NCBI GenBank assembly: GCA_030589965.1
Contig: JAUUZM010000150.1
Span: 1-7,611 of the forward strand
Origin: Bacteroides sp.
Lineage (GTDB): Bacteria; Bacteroidota; Bacteroidia; Bacteroidales; SM23-62
Reading direction: 5' to 3'
DNA: 7,611 nucleotides
This document shows positions 1-7,137 of this stretch, piece by piece. The first letter of the stretch is position 1. Each line of letters opens with the position of its first letter. The translations under genes were made by a program, and so were the position numbers. A model generated the notes under the pieces. That model had not been told where the DNA came from, made no database searches, and saw nothing but the letters and a program-made list of their open reading frames with translations.

Positions 1-589
1 ACTGAGCAATTATTTTTTACTGGCACATTACGGAACAATGACACCGGATTTAAACAGGAATGAATTCTCGCATACGGATTCAATCTTTGGTTATCCGGAA
101 AGAAACGGCAGCAGGGTACATTACGATGGGGTAAATGAAAAGTGTATCCTTTTCAGGGAAGATTATAAACCAAAGCCGGCATTCTATGCTTATCAGAACC
201 TTTGTGCTGTATGGGCACAGGAATATAAACCTCATCCGGTCAAATATCATGTAGATGTGCTTGACCAGGGCGATTTTTACGGCATAGGTGAATATGAAGA
301 CGTTTTCCCTTCCGTACCCCTTGTAGCCACATATTCTGCTGAAAATGGGAATAACCTTCTGGCCTGGTGGTTACCATGGAACATGCAGGAAAACCTGGCG
401 AAACTGGCAAAAGTATCGATCCGTTTAGAAGGAATAAATTTCAAAGATCCGGTGATGCTCGATCCCCTGACGGGAGAAGTGTATGAGATTAAGATAAATA
501 ATACGGATAAGGGATCTGTACTTGAAGAGGTAGTTATAGCCGATTATCCCTTTATTGTTGTTGAACGTGAAACCATTCAATTCAATTAA
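1..589 (+). CDS. C-terminal part of a probable glycoside hydrolase (5' end outside the window)
   Basis: The reading frame is open from base 2 to the TAA at 587-589 and has no natural start here. The ATG at 38 is internal, because coding-like residues (LSNYFLLAHYGTM) run through it, so 195 C-terminal residues are visible. The segment KPKPAFYAYQNLCAVW resembles the end of the (beta/alpha)8 barrel in GH39/GH5-like glycosidases and beta-galactosidase-like proteins. In those proteins a 'KPAYYAYQNL' helix leads into a C-terminal beta-sandwich. The rest fits such a sandwich: PLVATYSAENGNNLLAWWLP, then FKDPVMLDPLTGEVYEI, then ADYPFIVVER near the stop. The catalytic acids would lie upstream and cannot be seen, so family and substrate are undetermined. 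The PHP lipoprotein gene starts 34 bp downstream on the same strand, suggesting an operon. The glycosidase assignment is inferred from pattern resemblance only. Confidence 0.7.
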   Translation, partial: LSNYFLLAHYGTMTPDLNRNEFSHTDSIFGYPERNGSRVHYDGVNEKCILFREDYKPKPAFYAYQNLCAVWAQEYKPHPVKYHVDVLDQGDFYGIGEYEDVFPSVPLVATYSAENGNNLLAWWLPWNMQENLAKLAKVSIRLEGINFKDPVMLDPLTGEVYEIKINNTDKGSVLEEVVIADYPFIVVERETIQFN

Positions 590-623
590 GAGGAGTCAAA
601 AATTTCTTATACTTGCACCGCCG

Positions 624-1844
624 ATGAAAAACAAGTTCAACCGATTATTTCACAGCCTCGTAATAGCGGGTCTTCTCATTATCCTCTTTAGCGGCTGTGT
701 GGAGAAGGGCGTATCAGATCTCGAATGGTATAAGGGAAATCTACATACACATTCATACTGGAGTGATGGCAATGATTTTCCTGAGTCGATTATGGACTGG
801 TATAAATCAAATGGGTATCATTTTATTGCATTATCCGATCATAATATACTGGCAGAAGGGGATTTTTGGAAGAGTATTCCTGATCAACCTGTGAACCGTA
901 AAGCTTTTGAGGATTATCTGAAGCAATACGGTGAGGATTGGGTCAATTACCGTGAAGATTCGGGAAGGCTGGAGGTAAAACTTAAAACATTTCGGGAGTA
1001 TAAACCATTGTTTGAAGAGGAGGGTCGGTTTTTAATGTTGCAATCAGAGGAGATAACGGACAGATATGAAGATAAAGCCATCCATCTGAATGCCTCAAAT
1101 ATTCAGCAATTAATCCCACCCCAGGGTGGTGAAAGCGTAATCGAGATTTTGCAAAACAATATAAATGCCGTTCTGGATCAAAAGGAAAAGACCGGCATGC
1201 CAATGATGGTGCATGTAGCCCACCCCAATTTTAAATATTCACTTACAGCCGAAGATTTTGCAGCATTAACAGGCGAGCGATTCTTCGAGGTGTATAATGG
1301 ACATCCGGCGGTTCATAACATGGGGGATTCTTTGCATATCAGCGTCGAACAAATGTGGGACCTTATTAATATTGCCTATATGGAAAAAGGGCAGCCCCTG
1401 ATCTTTGGACTTGCAACGGACGACAGCCATCATTACCACAGAAAGGGTTTACGATGGGCAAATTCCGGAAGAGGATGGATCATGGTTAAGGCTGATAAAC
1501 TTGATGCAGAATCTCTGATAGAGTCAATGGAAACCGGGCAATTTTATTCATCCACCGGGGTAAGCTTAAATACCGTCACATATGAGAACCAGCTATTAAA
1601 AGTAACCGTAAATCCTGATCCCGGGGTGGAATACCGGATCTTGTTTATCGGTTGCAGGCGGGGTGAGAGTTTTGCAAAGGTACTGCTGGAGAGCAAAGGT
1701 CCGGCATCGGAGTTTAAAGTTAATAAGGATATCTCGTTTGTCAGGGCTAAAGTGATCTCCAGCCGGGCAAAGGAAAATCCCAACTACGAGGGAGAATTTG
1801 AAGTGGCCTGGACACAACCTGTCACTTACTCTGACCCGGGCTGA
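624..1844 (+). CDS. PHP-domain metallohydrolase, predicted lipoprotein
   Basis: The product is 406 residues from the ATG at 624. I prefer this start to the in-frame ATG at 555, which lies inside the upstream gene, because it begins a clean lipoprotein signal: basic N-terminus, hydrophobic core, then LFSGC with the acylated Cys at residue 25. PHP metal-binding motifs are visible in order: HTH at 41-43 within HTHSYWSDG, SDHN at 71-74, a SEE acidic pair at 141-143, HVAHPN at 197-202, and TDDSHH at 265-270. These are the ligands expected for a multinuclear metal site in PHP phosphoesterases, the superfamily of histidinol-phosphatase and DNA polymerase PHP domains. Residues from about 325 on look like a C-terminal beta domain ending in FEVAWTQPV. 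Family members hydrolyse phosphoesters, but the substrate here is unknown. The lipid anchor places it in the envelope. Its last six residues may be non-native because an mpl fragment begins right after it. Confidence 0.88.
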   Translation: MKNKFNRLFHSLVIAGLLIILFSGCVEKGVSDLEWYKGNLHTHSYWSDGNDFPESIMDWYKSNGYHFIALSDHNILAEGDFWKSIPDQPVNRKAFEDYLKQYGEDWVNYREDSGRLEVKLKTFREYKPLFEEEGRFLMLQSEEITDRYEDKAIHLNASNIQQLIPPQGGESVIEILQNNINAVLDQKEKTGMPMMVHVAHPNFKYSLTAEDFAALTGERFFEVYNGHPAVHNMGDSLHISVEQMWDLINIAYMEKGQPLIFGLATDDSHHYHRKGLRWANSGRGWIMVKADKLDAESLIESMETGQFYSSTGVSLNTVTYENQLLKVTVNPDPGVEYRILFIGCRRGESFAKVLLESKGPASEFKVNKDISFVRAKVISSRAKENPNYEGEFEVAWTQPVTYSDPG

Positions 1845-1852
1845 TAAGGCAT

Positions 1853-2134
1853 GGTAAACAAACCTCCATTGATGCAGCAGACACTGCGGTAGTTTACTTC
1901 AATCCAAAAACCGAAGAGCATAAAAAACTGCCGGAACTCACAGCTGAACAGGTAGAAATTGCATTCAGCGGGGGCAATAAGGAAAACAAGGACTTCAAAG
2001 TCTATTCAGATGCAAAGAAACTAATGAACGATTTGCTGACAAGGGACTGGTCCACCACCAACCTTCTCATAATGACCTCCGGTAATTTTGACGGTGAGAA
2101 TATCCCTTCTTTGGCCTTCAAAATCCTTGAATAG
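1853..2134 (+). pseudogene. mpl: 3' fragment of mpl (UDP-N-acetylmuramate:murein-peptide ligase), headless
   Basis: Frame 2 stays open from 1835 to the TAG at 2132-2134. From about 1853 it gives 93 residues resembling the C-terminal domain of Mpl, the ligase that attaches recycled L-Ala-D-Glu-meso-DAP tripeptide to UDP-MurNAc. Recognisable pieces are DAADTAVVYFNP, EHKKLPELT, a short helix-rich stretch with KVYSDAKKLMNDLL, and NLLIMTSGNFDGENI near the end. Full Mpl is about 450 residues. The ATP-binding Mur-ligase core is absent, the frame has a stop at 1832, and no plausible start codon precedes the homologous part; the first in-frame ATG is near 2021. There are no internal stops in the fragment, so the truncation is recent or is an assembly join. 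The PHP gene stops only about 9 bp before the fragment. The identification rests on remembered family sequence, not a search. Confidence 0.75.
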
Positions 2135-2214
2135 CAAATCATGCCTTTCAGGGATTGATTTCAATATTTTCTCCAGAATATCAGCCTTTTATGTTTCTCC
2201 TATCTGGAATTAAT

Positions 2215-2237
2215 CCTAATTAAAATTAGGCTTTTTT
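2215..2237 (+). terminator. Probable intrinsic terminator
   Basis: The inverted repeat CCTAAT / ATTAGG has a TAAA loop and is followed directly by CTTTTTT. The stem is short and AT-rich, so termination may be weak. It sits about 80 bp after the mpl-fragment stop codon and upstream of the giant gene, which would therefore need its own promoter. It may be the original terminator of intact mpl (inference). Confidence 0.6.
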
Positions 2238-2274
2238 AAAGAAGTAGGTTCGCGATAAATTTATCCAACCGGGA

Positions 2275-2283
2275 TAATATTTG
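2275..2283 (+). promoter_or_regulatory. Possible Bacteroidota -7 promoter element for the giant gene
   Basis: TAATATTTG contains a match to seven of eight positions of the Bacteroidota -7 consensus TAnnTTTG (2276-2283). It would put the transcript start near 2290, leaving a leader of roughly 18 nt before the ATG at 2308. No convincing -33 TTTG lies at the usual distance; the nearest is TTCG at 2249-2252. The position between a terminator and a start codon supports it, but the motif is short. Confidence 0.3.
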
Positions 2284-2307
2284 TTACTTACATATAAAAT
2301 TTCAATT

Positions 2308-2397
2308 ATGAAACTGGTCTCAACAATGATGTTTTCCCCAAAGCGGATATTTGTAACCCTGAGTTTTCTGTTAGTTTATTTCCTCTCCTGGTCCCAG
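2308..2397 (+). other. Sec signal peptide coding region of the giant protein
   Basis: Residues 1-30 carry Pro-Lys-Arg at 11-13, a hydrophobic core (IFVTLSFLLVYFL) and the end SWSQ. Cleavage probably falls near residue 29 or 30. Sec export to the periplasm is required before T9SS passage, so this agrees with the C-terminal sorting domain. Confidence 0.85.
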
Positions 2398-5300
2398 GTC
2401 AATTATACCTGGACGGGCGCTTCAACCCAGGAATGGAGCAACACAAGTAACTGGTCTCCCAGTGGGACACCGGGAATAAATGATACGGTTAATTTAAATG
2501 GAGGCACCATACAGGCCCCGGCTGATCAGAAAATCCTCATTGCCGGTATTCATTTGAATGGGGGTAAACTTACCATCACAGATACCTTGATCCTGATTGA
2601 TGAAATGGAATGGACCGGAGGCACTATAAATGGTAGCGGAGTGTTTGTTGTCGATGCGGGAAGTATTTTGAATATAAGCTCCAACCTGGATCATACCCTG
2701 CTTGGGGTGAAACTCGCCAATCTGGGGATTCTTAGCTGGACCGGCGAGGGGGATTGGATTCTGTCCACTGCTTCCATTGTCGAAAATTCCGGTTTAATGG
2801 AATTAAGCAATAATTCAACTCTTTCATGGGGGGGAGGAAGTTTTCCCGAAATAAACAATCTCAGTACGGGCATCATCCGAAAACTAAATCCTGAAAGTCT
2901 TACTACCCTGGGTAATTTTCTGAAACTTAATAACGATGGATTGATTGAAGTGCTTGAGGGATCACTGGAGATTTATTCGAACGGGATATCCAATGGGACC
3001 CTTGAGGTTAAGAACAGCTCATTCCTGAAAATCGGAACGGCGGAACAGGTCTGGAACCCTGGGTCCTTGCTGAAAAGCAACGGTGATGTTGAATTTTATG
3101 CAAGCGGACCCACCTATGTTACAAATTTCGGGGGAACCTATAAGGTAGATGGAAAAACTCATATAAGGGGAGCTTACATCAGTTTTTCAGGGGATGTAAT
3201 AAGTTTTGGAGACAGCCTGGAGTTCTCTGGAGGTAAGTTTACCTATTCCTCTGATTCAGTACATATTCCATTTCTGGAAATAAATTCCGGCGATTTTTAT
3301 GGTACAGGGACTATTTTCGTGGATTCCTCCTTTACATGGAGAGGAGGACGCCTTTTTGATGCAGGAAACCTAATAATTGACAGTGCTGCAAACTGCCTGT
3401 TCGATTCCGAAACCGACCTGCAATTTCAATCAAGAAAGCTTTACAACTATGGAACACTGACCTGGAGGGGCCCTGGAAATATACTATTTGGGGGTTCCCC
3501 TGGGCCCGAAATCCACAATAGAGGGACATTTGAAATACGAAACAGTGCATCCTTACTTAGTAGTGGAGTGCCACCCAAAATAATTAATCATCCATCCGGG
3601 ATCATCAGAAAAACAGGGGATGTGGGGACCACGCTGTTTACCACATGGATTCAGTTTGAGAACGAGGGACTTCTGGATATCAGCAGCGGAACACTTAATC
3701 TTGAATGTTCGGGTACATACGCAGGAAAGATTCACAGCGGTGATTCCACCCTGCTCAATTTTGCTGCCGGGAATCATGCCTTCGCAGATAGTGTTGATCT
3801 CATGATAAATGGCGATCTCAGTATTACAGGAGCCTACCTAAATCTCAGCAATGATTTTACTTTCCCTCCGGGCACTTTTTTCGAAAAAGGTGAAATCAGG
3901 GGCATGGGTTCACTAACTGTTTCTGACACAATGTTCATCCTTGACGGCACTTTTAAAGATACCGCAGAGCTTATTATTGATACTTCCGGGGTGCTCGTTC
4001 TGAAAGAAAATTCAAATATGTTTTTATGGCAGAGAAGCTTGCATAATTACGGAAATATCAGCTTTGATAATGGGAAATTCACTATTACCAGCAATGCCAT
4101 GGTTAATAATGAAGGGATCTTTACTCTTTCAGGTAACGCGCAACTCCTGGGAGGATCATTCGGGATGGGCGGTAAGTTCCCCGAATTCAACAACCTCGAG
4201 AATGGAATCTTCGTTGCGGATGGGACCAATTCCAACAACCAGCATTCCGCGTTTAATTTTAATAATTATGGTGAGGTAATAATCCGGCAGGGTACATTCG
4301 ACATTACCGGAAGCATTTCAAACGGTCAATTTACCCAATATGGTGGGTCCATGCTGTTGGATTATGGTCATTTTACTTCTCCGGTGGACCTTGTTATCGA
4401 AGGTGGGGAACTCAAGGGGGATGGATATATCCATGCCAATGTTATTAATAAGGGATTGGTAGATCCGGGATTCGACACCACAACATTCGGAATCATTTTT
4501 ATTACAGGAGATTACAGGCAGGATACATCAGGAATCTTATCAATAGACATTGGTGGTTATAGTCCACGCTCAGGCTATGATCAGCTTACGACAAACACGG
4601 CATCACTTGCCGGACTTTTGGATATTAATTTCAAAAACGAATTAAGACCAGACGGCAACGCAAGATACTGGGTGGTCCGGTGGTTAGAATCAAGTTTTCA
4701 GGGAAAGTTCGATTCCATAAGTAATTTAAGTTCCTCTTCACATCCTGGAACTGAACTTATTCCTGCGTATACTGTTAATGACCTTACCCTTTACGGGAAA
4801 GATGAAGACAGGGATATGTGGATACAGCTTATTGGAAGGAAAATGACAAGGCCGGGTAAACCCCAAAAAATCAAAATGTACTACGGTGCCTATAATCGCG
4901 ATACCCTGGTTGTACCCCTGATGCTTACCTTGAAAGGTGAGATGTACCTTAAACCGGAGAACCAGTATGTGCACTACCCGGACTGGGTTCCCTGGGAAGC
5001 TCCCGTAGATAAAGATTACTTTGAGAATAATGTTCCTGATATATTTCCAAAAGATGCGGGTGTTTATAAAATTCCCATCCTGATTACTATTCCTCCAAAG
5101 GAAGGGAATATCGGAATTGGCAGCAGTCCCCAGGCAGGAACCTCTTACATGGAACTACTGGCAACGCCTAAATGCAATGGTGAGAGTGCATCGGCGACGG
5201 CAGACGCAGGATTAAAAATGGATGCCGGGATGGAGGATTGCCTGTGGGGTGTTGCCAATGAACTTGTGGGATTTTTGCCCGGTGGCGCATGTGTACAGGG

Positions 5301-7137
5301 TGGCATAAAGCTAGTCATGGGGGGATTCCAGCAATACTCCAAGGATTTAAATGGAAAGCCACAGACCTGGGGAAATTTTTTAGCTGGGATGGGCTGGGAC
5401 CTGGGGAAATGTGCCGTAAGCTTTCTGCCTGGAGGAACCCTGGTAACAAAAACTGCGGACGCACTTGGAACAATAATGGATGGTGTAGGTCAAGCAGGGG
5501 TAGTTAATGATTGTGCGGGAGTTCTGATGCCGAAACCCTATGGAAAGAAAGCAGCTACCTCCGTTTCTTGCGTTAACTCCATGGATCCGAATGAAAAAGC
5601 AGGACCTGAAGGTTATACAGATCTCAAATTCCACAGCGGGACCAATCCATCAGTCTTTTCTATTTATTTCGAAAATGTTGACAGCGCAACCGCAGCAGCC
5701 CAGAATGTTTATATCACAGATCAGCTAATCCCTGAACACTGGGATTTTTCATCTTTCAGTTTTCTGCCAATAAGCGTAGGGGACACAACGTTCAATGTTC
5801 CTCCTTATACACCTTCATTTGAAATAGAAGTCGACCTCAGGCCGGCGAACGATCTGCTGCTGCTCATTTCCGGGAACCTCGACGAAGCCAGCGGACTGAT
5901 ACGATGGACATTTACTTCTCTTGACACCTTACACCATCAACCTGTGACAGACCCATTGGCCGGATTCCTTCCTCCGAATGTAAATCACCCGGAAGGCCAG
6001 GGTGATGTTGGATACCTTGTTCAGCCAAACCTTGACCTTTCAACCGGTACCGGTTTGGGGAGCCATGCATCAATAATTTTTGACAGCAATGAGCCCATCC
6101 TGACCAATGCCTGGATCAACCATATTGACAGGGAGGCACCCAGCAGCCATATGGACGCCTTCTCAGCCACACTGGAGACAGGTGAAATTCCCTTGGCCTG
6201 GTCCGGTCAGGACAATCATTCAGGAATCAGGAATTACATTCTGTATGTTTCAAAAGACGAACAACCATTCGAGGAAGTTCTGGCAAGCTCTGACACTAGT
6301 TATTTATTTACCGGCGATAGCTGCAGCAGCTACCGTTTCTATACAGTTGGTATTGATAGTGTAGGTAACAGGGAGGCAAATAAGGATCCCGAGGTAATGG
6401 TTACCGTTAATCCATACCAATCCATTGAAATTAGCCTGGGTGGAGCTGCAGAGATCTGCCAGGGAGACTCTGTTTTGCTAAGGTGCATGTCAGACACAGC
6501 GCTCAGCTATACCTGGTACAGGAATGGATCTGCCCTGGAAAATATGCATGACTCAATTATTTATGTGAAAGAAACAGGAGCGTATACTTTAAATGTAGAA
6601 AGAAATGAAGCTTGTACAGGCAGCTCTGATCCGGTAAACATTACTTCGAATTCGCTTCCTGAAATATCCGTATCCCTGAATGTGAATATACTTTCCGCCC
6701 CGGAAGACTTTCAGAATTACCAGTGGTATCACAACGATGTGCTCATCCAGGATGCAAATAACTTCAGCCTGGCAGCAAATAAGGATGGAGAATATTCCGT
6801 CCGGGTTACAGATACTAAGGGGTGCATGCAGACCTCTGACCCGGTAGGTTACCTGGCCGTTCAGGCGGTTAACCTTCAAGCGGGCAAATTCCAGGTCTAT
6901 CCCAACCCGACAAATGACTGGATCACTTTTAGAATACCCGAAAAACTACGAAGTACCGATTTATATATTTCGATTTTGGATCTTAATGGCAGATACATTC
7001 TGAAATCAATCAAGATGGATATTCATAACAACGAAACATCCATCCACATTGGCCAATATGCTGATGGAATATATAATTATATCATAGAAGAAAGGGTGAG
7101 CGGTAAACAATACACTGGCCAGTTTATAATGGAATAA
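2308..7137 (+). CDS. Giant T9SS-secreted beta-helix / Ig-like surface protein
   Basis: The product is 1609 residues from the ATG at 2308. I reject the in-frame TTG at 2281, and note that ATGs at 2326 or 2329 are also possible. Order of modules: signal peptide about 1-30 (basic PKR, hydrophobic core, ending SWSQ); opening strand block VNYTWTG...NTSNWSPSG (31-80), typical of secreted beta-helix proteins; three diverged repeats of the helix (83-697); a helix-closing block with LVDPG, GDYRQDTSG (from 734) and YDQL (757-760), as in autotransporter-like passengers; a beta-sandwich region about 845-935; a Gly/Cys-rich hydrophobic insert about 956-1088; a module opening SMDPNEK (1091-1097) with IYFENVDSATAAAQNV and later SIIFDSNEPILTNAWINHID (to about 1275); an fn3-like domain about 1278-1371; two Ig-like domains about 1372-1449 and 1450-1518; and a T9SS type A sorting domain from about 1529 (VYPNPTNDW, then IYNYIIEE). 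No catalytic motif is visible. An adhesive or matrix role is inferred. It appears monocistronic. Confidence 0.92.
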   Translation: MKLVSTMMFSPKRIFVTLSFLLVYFLSWSQVNYTWTGASTQEWSNTSNWSPSGTPGINDTVNLNGGTIQAPADQKILIAGIHLNGGKLTITDTLILIDEMEWTGGTINGSGVFVVDAGSILNISSNLDHTLLGVKLANLGILSWTGEGDWILSTASIVENSGLMELSNNSTLSWGGGSFPEINNLSTGIIRKLNPESLTTLGNFLKLNNDGLIEVLEGSLEIYSNGISNGTLEVKNSSFLKIGTAEQVWNPGSLLKSNGDVEFYASGPTYVTNFGGTYKVDGKTHIRGAYISFSGDVISFGDSLEFSGGKFTYSSDSVHIPFLEINSGDFYGTGTIFVDSSFTWRGGRLFDAGNLIIDSAANCLFDSETDLQFQSRKLYNYGTLTWRGPGNILFGGSPGPEIHNRGTFEIRNSASLLSSGVPPKIINHPSGIIRKTGDVGTTLFTTWIQFENEGLLDISSGTLNLECSGTYAGKIHSGDSTLLNFAAGNHAFADSVDLMINGDLSITGAYLNLSNDFTFPPGTFFEKGEIRGMGSLTVSDTMFILDGTFKDTAELIIDTSGVLVLKENSNMFLWQRSLHNYGNISFDNGKFTITSNAMVNNEGIFTLSGNAQLLGGSFGMGGKFPEFNNLENGIFVADGTNSNNQHSAFNFNNYGEVIIRQGTFDITGSISNGQFTQYGGSMLLDYGHFTSPVDLVIEGGELKGDGYIHANVINKGLVDPGFDTTTFGIIFITGDYRQDTSGILSIDIGGYSPRSGYDQLTTNTASLAGLLDINFKNELRPDGNARYWVVRWLESSFQGKFDSISNLSSSSHPGTELIPAYTVNDLTLYGKDEDRDMWIQLIGRKMTRPGKPQKIKMYYGAYNRDTLVVPLMLTLKGEMYLKPENQYVHYPDWVPWEAPVDKDYFENNVPDIFPKDAGVYKIPILITIPPKEGNIGIGSSPQAGTSYMELLATPKCNGESASATADAGLKMDAGMEDCLWGVANELVGFLPGGACVQGGIKLVMGGFQQYSKDLNGKPQTWGNFLAGMGWDLGKCAVSFLPGGTLVTKTADALGTIMDGVGQAGVVNDCAGVLMPKPYGKKAATSVSCVNSMDPNEKAGPEGYTDLKFHSGTNPSVFSIYFENVDSATAAAQNVYITDQLIPEHWDFSSFSFLPISVGDTTFNVPPYTPSFEIEVDLRPANDLLLLISGNLDEASGLIRWTFTSLDTLHHQPVTDPLAGFLPPNVNHPEGQGDVGYLVQPNLDLSTGTGLGSHASIIFDSNEPILTNAWINHIDREAPSSHMDAFSATLETGEIPLAWSGQDNHSGIRNYILYVSKDEQPFEEVLASSDTSYLFTGDSCSSYRFYTVGIDSVGNREANKDPEVMVTVNPYQSIEISLGGAAEICQGDSVLLRCMSDTALSYTWYRNGSALENMHDSIIYVKETGAYTLNVERNEACTGSSDPVNITSNSLPEISVSLNVNILSAPEDFQNYQWYHNDVLIQDANNFSLAANKDGEYSVRVTDTKGCMQTSDPVGYLAVQAVNLQAGKFQVYPNPTNDWITFRIPEKLRSTDLYISILDLNGRYILKSIKMDIHNNETSIHIGQYADGIYNYIIEERVSGKQYTGQFIME
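2554..3279 (+). repeat. Beta-helix mega-repeat unit 1 of 3 (protein-level)
   Basis: This unit spans residues 83-324 of the giant protein. It opens LNGGKLTITDTLILIDEMEWTGGTI, of which MEWTGGTI and the following VVDAGSIL recur in altered form in units 2 and 3. Later marks are GGGSFPEINNLSTGIIRK, a line ending EVLEGSLEI, and THIRGAYISFSGD. It is the longest unit, 242 residues. The repeats are diverged, so they show in the protein rather than as DNA identity. Confidence 0.65.
3280..3879 (+). repeat. Beta-helix mega-repeat unit 2 of 3 (protein-level)
   Basis: This unit spans residues 325-524. It opens INSGDFYGTGTIFVDSSFTW, with W at the same place as in unit 1, followed by LIIDSAAN. Shared later marks are LYNYGTLTW, PEIHNRGTFEI, HPSGIIRK (identical SGIIRK versus TGIIRK in unit 1), LLDISSGTLNL and LSITGAYLNLSND. 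It is 200 residues long. Confidence 0.65.
3880..4398 (+). repeat. Beta-helix mega-repeat unit 3 of 3 (protein-level)
   Basis: This unit spans residues 525-697. It opens FEKGEIRGMGSLTVSDTMFI, followed by LIIDTSGVL. Shared later marks are LHNYGNISF, KFPEFNNLENGIF (compare FPEINNLSTGII in unit 1) and VIIRQGTFDI. It is 173 residues. A short fourth start, EGGELKGDGYI (from 4399), leads into the helix-closing block. Confidence 0.65.
5173..5571 (+). other. Gly/Cys-rich hydrophobic insert in the giant protein
   Basis: Residues 956-1088 contain six Cys at 956, 978, 995, 1035, 1069 and 1088. The segment has an imperfect internal duplication: VGFLPGGACVQGG and, about 48 residues later, VSFLPGGTLVTK. 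It looks helical and amphipathic to hydrophobic, in contrast to the beta-rich flanks, and lies just before the SMDPNEK module. I recall similar 'C...LPG..C' stretches before DPN-K modules in other large bacterial surface proteins, but their function is unknown. The even Cys count would allow disulfides after export (inference). Confidence 0.6.
6889..7134 (+). other. T9SS type A C-terminal sorting domain
   Basis: The last roughly 80 residues follow the Por secretion system sorting-domain pattern (TIGR04183 type): FQVYPNPTNDWITF, a middle beta strand with YISILDLNGRYIL, and the late strand ADGIYNYIIEE before a short tail QFIME. In this family the domain directs outer-membrane translocation by T9SS and is normally cleaved, with the protein then released or linked to lipopolysaccharide. 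Confidence 0.92.

Larger units (their letters stand above)
2135..2307. other. Intergenic region between the mpl fragment and the giant gene
   Basis: This AT-rich spacer of 173 bp has no supported coding content. It holds a terminator-like hairpin (2215-2237) and, further on, a weak Bacteroidota-like promoter element near 2275-2283. The last 20 bases before the ATG at 2308 are A/T-rich and lack a Shine-Dalgarno sequence, as is usual in Bacteroidota. Confidence 0.6.

Noticed and set aside
555..623. Upstream in-frame ATG at 555 as the start of the PHP lipoprotein
   Set aside because: It overlaps the end of the upstream gene and adds 23 residues in front of an otherwise complete lipoprotein signal. 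The ATG at 624 gives a normal signal peptide with Cys at 25.
2281..2307. TTG at 2281 as the start of the giant gene
   Set aside because: It coincides with a possible promoter element, and the ATG nine codons later has a typical A/T-rich leader and a better signal peptide.
2494..6879. Minus-strand and alternate-frame open frames inside the giant gene
   Set aside because: They lie wholly within a long, domain-rich coding frame, have low-complexity or unlikely composition, and show no recognisable domains or start context.
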